DNA of 64,000 nucleotides from Ciborinia camelliae (Eukaryota > Ascomycota > Leotiomycetes > Helotiales > Sclerotiniaceae). The notes under the pieces were generated by a model. It had not been told where the DNA came from. It made no database searches and worked only from the letters and a program-made list of their open reading frames with translations. The stretch is from the NCBI GenBank assembly GCA_025890175.1, contig JANPYM010000004.1:1743134-1807133 (forward strand), read 5' to 3'. Each line of letters opens with the position of its first letter. Position 1 is the first letter of the stretch. Positions 56,918 to 64,000 of this stretch are shown here, piece by piece. The position numbers and the translations under genes are program-made.

Positions 56918-58015
56918 TTAACGAAGAAAGGAACGTTATTAAGAGAAAACTTAATAATACTATATCGGCATTGAGTTCTACGGAGCGTATTTTCGCTGCA
57001 GCGAAACTCAGGAGGCAGAGATATGATACATTTCTACTCACTGAAGGAGCGATAGGTTCTCGGACAAATGGTTCTACGTTTGTACCAACAATTATCTAGA
57101 TAGTTAATGTATGTGAACGCTGCTGTATCGAGCTGGGTCACTTACTAGTTGATAATCAATTCCGTTCCCTATTAAACCTTTCAGAATGCGTGATGTGCCT
57201 GAATGAACTGAAAAGAATCCCGTTGAAATTTCTGATAAGTATGACTCTTTGATGTATGCGTGAGAGAATATTAGGCATCTGAAGAAGCAGAAACAGATAT
57301 TGCGGGAAGGTTACTGCCACCCACTACTTTCCTATTGCTTTTATGACATCTTTTCCGGCAAGGGAAGAGTTGAGACATTTTCTTAAAATTAAATAAGATC
57401 AATGGAGCAACAGTGGGCACATGAATTCCTAAAACGACATGAAAGTTGAACGCAATAATATTCCAGCAATATTTTCTTCGTCGTTTCAGGCTAAAATAGG
57501 TAAGATTATTTAATTCGAATGGAATCAAGTGATGTTGAGATTGAATATAATTTTTGAAAGTTGGAAAATGTTTGATGAATCCGTATACCAGCTGTTGGAA
57601 GCATATTTTCTTGGCCACTTGGACTGACTAGGTAGACTGTTAATAGAAAGGCATGATACTTAAACGAATGAAAAGCACAAATGCGAAGAATGATGTTCAA
57701 CACCCATGGTTCCCTGAGATCCCAAGGAAAAATTTCAATACCACTTCAAATCAAATTCCTGAGGAGTTGGGTAGAGTATATTTAGTATGCGCTCCCACTG
57801 GATATAGGAAACGCTCAAAACGGACACACAATTTGCATGCAGGGTTAGAATATGATATTACCGTTGAATTTGCGATAAGAAATTCAGGAGTTGAATGCAG
57901 TATCTAAAGCCCGAGAGATCATTCGATTGTCTGAAATAATTTCGGGCATTTTTAGGTGGATGGACCATCGATGTTTGAGAAAATGATGCTCATATATTGT
58001 CTCCTACTGTATTCA
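56918..58015. other. Intergenic region between two convergent genes
   Basis: No supported gene. A 115-codon minus frame at 57271-57618 shows no known domain. The DNA separates the end of the plus-strand F-box-like gene from the end of the minus-strand dehydrogenase. Confidence 0.45.
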
Positions 58016-59318
58016 TCACAAATTATGCTTCGTCTTCCTTATCAAATGCTTGTTAACTGGTGTCAACGGCTCCTTTCCCTTCAACACAGCATCGATGTTC
58101 TTAATAGACAATTCCTCAAATCCGATATGCCTACAAGAGAGTCAGCAAGGTTCAAAGTATTGCAGCAAAATAACATACGTTTCAAGGGTTCCACCAGCAT
58201 TATGGCTAGTAAGTGTAACATTCCTCGAAGCCTTCAATCTATCATTCACCCTAGGTTCATGCTCATGAACATCCAATCCCACACCCACCAACTTTCCAGA
58301 CTCAACCGCGTCAGCCAATGCTTCTTCGTCCACCAAAATTCCTCTCGCAATATTCACAAATCTACCCCCCTCCTTGAATTTACTCAATCTCCCTCGATCT
58401 AGAAATTTCCCTCCATCGGGAGAAGCAGGTGTGGCTAGAACTACACAGTCACTCAGGGCTAACATCTCATCTAAATTCGTAAAGAATTTCGCTTCGATTT
58501 CTGCTTCTTGAGAGGGAGTTTTTCGAATGATGTCGTAGTAGAGGATTTTCATCCCGAAGGCTAGGTAGGCTTTGCGCGCAATGTTATAACCGATGTTTCC
58601 AAGCCCCACAATACCGAGAGTATGACCGCGTGGGTTATGAGAAATAACTACGGCGTTGGTGTGGCAATCTTGGAACGATGTTGCTCCTGAACGAGCAGCT
58701 TGTGTGCACCTGACTGATATCAGTACTTGTTTGTGACATGTGATCGCGGTATTGGGGGAGGGAGGGGGGAAGGAAGTTTTTCCAACCAATTGAGGTTTCT
58801 GAATGTGGCTAGAATCAAAAAAATAGCAAAATCTGCCACTGATTCGGTAGTAGCTCCAGCACTGTAAGATCATGTCAGTCACGTGTGGGTGGAAGTCCAG
58901 TAGTCACTCCGTACCTGTTACAATACACGATGCCTGCCCACACCATCAAATCAGCATTTTAAAATCAACATGTGTCACACAGGAGCCTCATACCTCTCTG
59001 AGCCAGAAGATCCACATCTGCCCAATCAAAGCCTGCCCCAGCAGATGCAAAAATCTGGCACGATTCCGGTATCAAGGGAATGAGTTCCGTATCCCATCTT
59101 CCCATTTCACCACCAGTATTCCAAAATGGTCTGAAGATGGCGGAGAAATTACCCCATCTTCTTTCTTTCAAGCCTTTCATAAATTCATCACGTTGACGCT
59201 CTTCTGTCGAGGGTCGTATGATCGTAAAATCCTCCGCGAATTGTGCATAGAGATCGAGGTTCCATTTTACTGGATCTCCAATGTGTAAAACAATCGGTTT
59301 TTCTTTGATCATAGCCAT
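58016..59318 (-). CDS. D-2-hydroxyacid dehydrogenase (glyoxylate/D-mandelate type)
   Basis: Five exons, 59318..58994, 58933..58915, 58861..58787, 58709..58179 and 58130..58016, give 354 residues. The order is: N-terminal substrate domain (VLHIGDPVKW, ASAGAGFDWADVD), GIVYCNSAGATTESVADFA, the nucleotide-binding loop GLGNIG, then NIARGILVDEEAL with the substrate Arg, GLDVHEHEP with the Glu, and TSHNAGGT with the catalytic His. The last exon gives HIGFEELSIKNID. All catalytic residues are present. The enzyme would reduce 2-oxo acids such as glyoxylate or phenylglyoxylate to D-2-hydroxyacids with NAD(P)H, or run in reverse. Exon 2 is only 19 bases. One intron has the unusual donor GTTGGA. The exact substrate cannot be read from sequence. 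A MFS transporter gene diverges about 2 kb away. Confidence 0.9.
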
Positions 59319-59768
59319 GATGATATCAAGAAAAACAAAAATCGAAATGGAATTCGAACAGCGATTCGGGGTAATGATGAAGGATGCAATGACAAGTGGT
59401 CGCAGAAGACTGGAGAAGTGGAATGATTGAGGTTGGGAAGCTCCCGACCACTCGGCTAAGGGCTTGTCGTGGCCAAAGAACGTTATTTGGCTGTAGCCAA
59501 TAATATTTATATATATTCACTTCATATGCAACTATCCATGTCAGAAGTGCCTTCCCACACCTGCCCGACTTCGTGTAACGTGCTACGCGCCGTTTTACTT
59601 CTCTAAGCCAATCATTAACCTAGTATAGGACACAATGGACACCTGATACTACACTTGAGATATATGAATGCAAAGGTGTTGATATCATCAAATAACATTG
59701 ATTGGATGGGACTCCCGTACAACATCTGCATCAACAACCTCCCGCTGGGGTAAAAAGCCAATGCCTAG
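59319..59768. other. Upstream flank of the dehydrogenase gene
   Basis: Probable promoter of the minus-strand dehydrogenase. No gene seen. Confidence 0.45.
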
Positions 59769-60088
59769 ATGCCTCAGGATTTAACGCCTTGGATTCGTAC
59801 CGAGGCCGGCAACAGACTTACCAACATTCGGAACGCTCCAGCTGCAGTCCCCGAACGAGACCGATGCAAACTAAAATTCGGAATTTTTATAGGAGCTTAT
59901 GTAGTGCCCGGCAGTTCTTGCATGATACGTACAACAAGGAGAGCAAGTTTTCGGCGCAGGGTAAAATTCGCGAAGAGAGTTTAACGTTGCTTGCTGGGTC
60001 GACTATTGAGCCTACCGAGAAGATTGAGTTGATATTTGATGTTGTGGCTCAGACAGCTCAGCCGGAGTTTTCCTTAATTAATTATTGA
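59769..60088 (+). pseudogene. Possible relic of a zinc-type alcohol dehydrogenase-like gene
   Basis: A frame beginning at 59769 reads LTPWIRTEAGNRLTN followed by IRNAPAAVPERD, resembling the N-terminus of fungal medium-chain (zinc-binding type) oxidoreductases, which start with a Trp followed by a Gly-x-x-Leu stretch and an Ala-Pro-x-Pro turn. The similarity ends after about 40 residues and the neighbouring frame is open to 60088 without a Rossmann motif. The call rests on one short stretch and is weak. Confidence 0.25.
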
Positions 60089-61349
60089 GGAATAATACGC
60101 CAATATCTATACACTTATAACCATATCAAACCCCGCTGGATTTTGCTTCTGAGCGTTCCATAATCGCAAAGTAAAGTCACTATCCGATCTTTCAATCCCG
60201 CCTCCTTCACTCTATTTGACGCATTTGAGCCAATGCATGCGAAGCTCACCAAATCAACATTTATAGACATTTGGTTCGAAACATTCGGACTATTCACGAT
60301 GGTTGTGCAAACAGGTTCAGATGAATCCTCCGCCAAGGAGTTACCAAATGCTTTCGGTTCCGTCTCCTCACGATCTTTCATCGTAACATTTCATCTTCCG
60401 TGTTCAATCCCCGAACATTTCTTGAGGATATATGAACAGTGCTTCCAATAGTCCGGACTGCAGTTCAAAAATGAGGCTTCTTGATTCTTAAATCCGATCA
60501 AAACATTTATATCATTTGAAAAATCCAATTCCTATCGAAAATTAAATCGTATCCATACATTCAGAGCTCATATATGGTCTGCTGGTCCGGACTATTGGAC
60601 AACCCCTATGAACGACTGAATGAGGACAGATGCGAAAGGATTGAAGTATCTATCTTGATTGAAATTACAATTATCGAATTTATTTCAAGGGAATCACATT
60701 ATGGACATATGATGAAGAGAAACCCCTGAGTTTGGAAAGTGTTGAGGTGGGTGGTTTCTATGATACATGAATGTAACCCCTCATCTAAAAAGATTCCCAG
60801 ATTGGTGTCTTGCAGAAATCGGCTGTACAATGCTTGCATATCACATACTGGTTTGTGCAACACGGTACCTACATTTGCCAAAAAATCCTTTTCAAAAGAT
60901 TGGCAATTACCAGATGAGAATTTTAAGAATGCCGAAAATAAGTTATTGAAAGTTGCAGCTGACTAATGGTAAATATATAGGTCAATGAGATAAGGGAATG
61001 TCCTTGGTGGGCAATATTTGCCTTCGTTTAGTTTACGTTAAAGCATGCTTTCATTGTCTCCTCGTGGCTAATATTCTGTTTATAAAGCTTACCATGACCC
61101 GGACAATCTTATGGATCGTGTTTAGTACACTGTCTATGAAATGTGGTTAACAAGAGTCTGCTCTGCAGTTGTAAAATGACGGACTCTTAACTTTTGAACT
61201 CCCCTACCACATCATCTAATTTATCATATTCACCATACTTTCAAGTATGAGCAGAAGAACAAAGTATTGGAACCACCATCCAAAAGGGAAGGTTGGTTTT
61301 CTATCATCATCGACGGTATTATTTCAAAGAAAATCGAAAAATCGAAAGA
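60089..61349. other. Intergenic region upstream of the transporter
   Basis: No supported gene; short frames of 60-90 codons on both strands show no domain. The last 150 bases are the likely leader of the transporter gene. Confidence 0.4.
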
Positions 61350-63140
61350 ATGGTTGCGCCACTCAAAAATAAATCCTTCTACCCTACACTCATTTGCCTC
61401 TGTATATGTATCTTCATCGCCACGTTAGACAGTGTCATTGTAGCGGCCAGTCTTCCCGCAATAGCCACTGCCCTAAAGGCTACAAGCAGTCAAGCATATT
61501 GGTGCGGATCTGGGTTTCTCTTTGCACAAACTGTTACACAACCGATTTACGGGGGATTTGCCGAGACATTGGGATATAAATTTTGTTTGCTATTAGCTTT
61601 GGGCATTTTTACAAGTGCCAGTCTATTATGTGCGTTGGCGCAGAATATTGGCTGGCTTATTGGGGGGAGAGTGGTATATTTTTGTCCAAAATCGTAATCT
61701 AGGAGGACTAGCGAAATGCTGATGTGGGTTTTAGGTTCAGGGACTTGGATCTGCTGGAATTAATGTGATGGTTAATGTTATTATGGCGGATTTAGTGCCT
61801 CTTGATCAGAGAGCTATGTTCATGGGCATGATGCAGTTGAGTAGTGCTTTTGGACTGTGTTCTGGAGTAATTATCGGTGCAACTGTTTCAGAGCGTGCAA
61901 CTTGGAGATGGTGGGTTGAGAGCCACGTATTTTTGAGGAGCATTCAATTATTGATGAAAGTTGTAGGATCTTTTATATCAACCTTCCCATTTGCATACCA
62001 ACTATGTTCGCCATCTTTATTTTCCTCAAGCAAAAAGTCGGGCCGAGAGATGTCATGGTGAAGTTAAAGAATTTTGATTTCATCGGTATGGCTTTCTTCA
62101 CGGGATCTTTGGTCTCGGTTTTGTATGGAGTAACTGGTGGCGGAATATCATATTCCTGGTCCTCTGGGAATATTATTGTGTCACTAGTCATCGGGGTCGT
62201 CGGAGTGACTCTCACAGCGGTCTACGAAGGATTTATTGCATCAAATCCCATGATTCCACCACGCATCTTCAAAGACCGCACTGCATCATTGGGATATTTA
62301 ATGACCTGGTGTCAAGCATTTGTTCTTTGGGCCTATACTTATTTTATTACGCTTTATGTGAGTTGTTTCAGGCCCCTCCCCATATTATTGAATGGCCCTT
62401 TGATTGTTGGAAAATAGTTTATGGTTTGCAAGAAACACTCTCTCCTTGGCTCAGCCATCCAATCTTTATCGGCCATCGCCGTTGTCCCTTTCGCAGCAGC
62501 AGCAGGAGGGATCACAATGTCTATTACCAAACGCTTTAAATGGATAAATGTCTTTGCAGCCACTCTCATGACCACCGGTCTGGTACTCATGTCTCGCCTC
62601 AAAGTTAACTCAAATCGAGCATCTCAAATCAGCTTTCAAACCATCTCGGCCATTGGAGGGGGAATCCTATTCCCGGGAAGATTATGTGCTGTGCAAGCAC
62701 CGCAGAAATTGGTAGATGTGAGTATAGCGACTGCGCTGGTCAGTTTCTTTACGAGTTTGGGAGAGGCGTTTGGAGTAGCTATTGGGGACGCGGTGTTCCA
62801 GAATTGGTGGGAGATGGAATTGAAGAGAAATTTGAGGGAGGGCTTGATAGCGGATGAATTTGTGGTTAGGGGTAAAATGGCTGAGAGTATTGGGAAGGTT
62901 ATCAATGAATTTCCTGAAAATGTACAAGACATTTATAGACTTATGATGGCGGATGCAATTGGTAGTTTGTGGTTAGTGATTACGGTGTTTGCGGGGATCG
63001 CATTGGCGGGATGTGTGATCAGTAGGGATTTGAGGTTGGATGGTGAGAATATGATGGAGCAAGATGGACGAAGTGAGGAGAGTTTAGAGACGATTGTAGA
63101 TGACAATCAAAGAGACAACTCCTCGTTGGAAAAGTTGTAG
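61350..63140 (+). CDS. MFS transporter, DHA2-like (14-helix drug:proton antiporter group)
   Basis: Four exons, 61350-61673, 61735-61910, 61967-62357 and 62418-63140, give 537 residues. Unspliced, the region looks like several broken frames, but three GT..AG introns restore one protein. Helix 1 has FIATLDSVIVAASLPAIA, the antiporter start motif; next come GSGFLFAQTVTQPIYGGFAE, GGRVVQGLGSAGINVMV (motif C region) and DQRAMFMGMM. The second junction gives TWRWIFYINLPI, a hallmark of fungal DHA2 carriers, and the third gives FITLYFMVCKKHSLLGSAIQ. The C-terminal part has VSFFTSLGEAFGVAIGDAVF and a charged tail. DHA2 proteins export toxic compounds or small metabolites across the plasma membrane. 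The substrate is unknown. The start at 61350 was chosen because the upstream ATG (61293) adds a basic, non-hydrophobic leader. The dehydrogenase lies 2 kb away on the other strand. Confidence 0.88.
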
Positions 63141-63811
63141 TTAAATTGGTTATAGTATATCTGTCATTTTAGTTTTGAATTAGAATATGCAATGAGATTC
63201 AAACGTAGATCAAAGCTACCCCCGGTCTCAGATTTCTTCATTAGCACTTCAAATATGCTCCCTTCTCAAAACCGCCTTTCAGAGAAGGATAATAATGATA
63301 TCCTCTACTACTGCCTACTTTCTCACCCCTCCATTGGCTCACTCGTCGCCGCAGTAAGTTTGTAACCCCCCCTCCCCAACAAAGGTAGTAGCAATCCAAT
63401 ACATTAAAGCTAAAGGTTCAAAATGAATTAAATATTTCAATAATTTGAGTTTTTTGATTTGATTCAAGAATGAACCAGTATTCCATTGGTGGACTGCGGT
63501 TTAGACTGGTACTGGAACGTTACAGGAGTCTGCAATATGTCGATCACATGCGCAATTATATCTTTCAAACAACGATCAATTAAAATCTCAATGCTGAAAT
63601 CATTTCAACCACTGAAACGTTTCTATCATCCGAGAGTTATCAGTCTAGACCCCTTGATCATGTTCATATCGATATCACTAAAGGTTTACAGTGAAATTAC
63701 TAGTAAACGATAATTATCAGACCAGAATAGGCCTTCATGGTTACGATGATGCACCTGATACTTCGCTGATCTGCGATCTCTATACAGCGGATATTTTGTA
63801 TGCAAAATTTG
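63141..63811. other. Intergenic region with no supported gene
   Basis: AT-rich, short frames only. One 75-codon frame at 63486-63713 shows no domain. Confidence 0.4.
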
Positions 63812-64000
63812 AAGGCATTGGATTTTACTAGGTCTCCAATGGGAAGGATTTTTGATTGAGCACAAGCCTCTTTCTTATGCCTGGGGCAAAAGCAATCGCA
63901 CGAAGATCATAAGATGCAATTGGATCGACCCCTTAAACACAAAAAAGGTCGTTTTCGCGGCTTTCCGAGCTCTTAGAGCTCCCCAATCTAGGTGTTCCAC
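63812..64000 (+). CDS. HET-domain-like segment, cut by window end
   Basis: One frame, open from a stop just before 63812 to the window edge, reads HKPLSYAWGKSN, then CNWIDPLNTKK and FAAFRALRAP. This follows the core of the heterokaryon-incompatibility (HET) domain, which usually has LSYxWG, an ICN-type strand, a T-x-N-L turn and an AL..LR helix. The normal ARG/Asn positions are partly altered. There is no ATG at the start of the frame, so it is either an internal exon or a degraded copy. HET proteins trigger cell death after fusion of unlike hyphae. Confidence 0.4.

Noticed and set aside
57271..57618. 115-codon minus frame between the F-box-like gene and the dehydrogenase
   Set aside because: No domain, no promoter signal, and composition not distinct from chance frames nearby.
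61293..63140. Transporter region as a frameshifted pseudogene
   Set aside because: The apparent breaks coincide with three proper introns; splicing gives one intact 537-residue protein with hallmark sequences at the junctions.

Overview
This window looks like nuclear DNA of a filamentous ascomycete. Genes carry short spliceosomal introns (about 50 to 140 bases) with GTANGT-like donors and CTAAC/CTGAC branch sites. Gene families are typical of Pezizomycotina (CipC-like protein, KDM5-type demethylase, DHA2 transporter, HET-like fragment), and the intergenic DNA is long and AT-rich. A leotiomycete of the Botrytis/Sclerotinia type is my guess, not proven here.

Layout. Bases 1-720 are extremely AT-rich and look like a heavily mutated (RIP-like) repeat, followed by a 7-base tandem array. 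Between 2.0 and 9.7 kb lie three genes: an acyl-protein-thioesterase-like protein without the usual catalytic residues (minus), a four-exon CipC-like/DUF3759 protein (plus), and an M18 aminopeptidase of the yeast Ape1/Lap4 type with a roughly 285-residue N-terminal extension (plus). From 9.7 to 31.5 kb I find no convincing protein gene. That desert instead holds a series of same-orientation TATA-box elements (minus strand, core CTATATAAAC) and a recurring palindrome, which may be a series of small transcription units. At 31.7-33.6 kb is a five-exon secreted protein with a central hydrophobic segment.

From 33.6 to 39.7 kb is low-complexity intergenic DNA with an unusual triple hairpin at 37.72-37.81 kb. 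A five-exon KDM5-family histone H3K4 demethylase (JmjN-ARID-PHD-JmjC-C5HC2-PLU1-PHD) fills 39.7-45.4 kb on the minus strand. The SLX1 nuclease gene is at 47.9-49.8 kb and is followed by a dense cluster of different tandem repeats. From 52 to 57 kb are an orphan membrane protein and an F-box-like protein. The last part has a D-2-hydroxyacid dehydrogenase (minus), a possible oxidoreductase relic, a DHA2-type MFS transporter (plus) and the start of a HET-like segment cut by the window end.

The genes do not form one pathway. Housekeeping functions (chromatin, DNA repair, vacuolar proteolysis) sit next to accessory ones (secreted protein, transporter plus dehydrogenase, HET-like). All exon borders were set by reading splice sites and reading-frame phase by eye; each total length is a whole number of codons. 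No tRNA, rRNA, CRISPR array or intact transposon was recognised.
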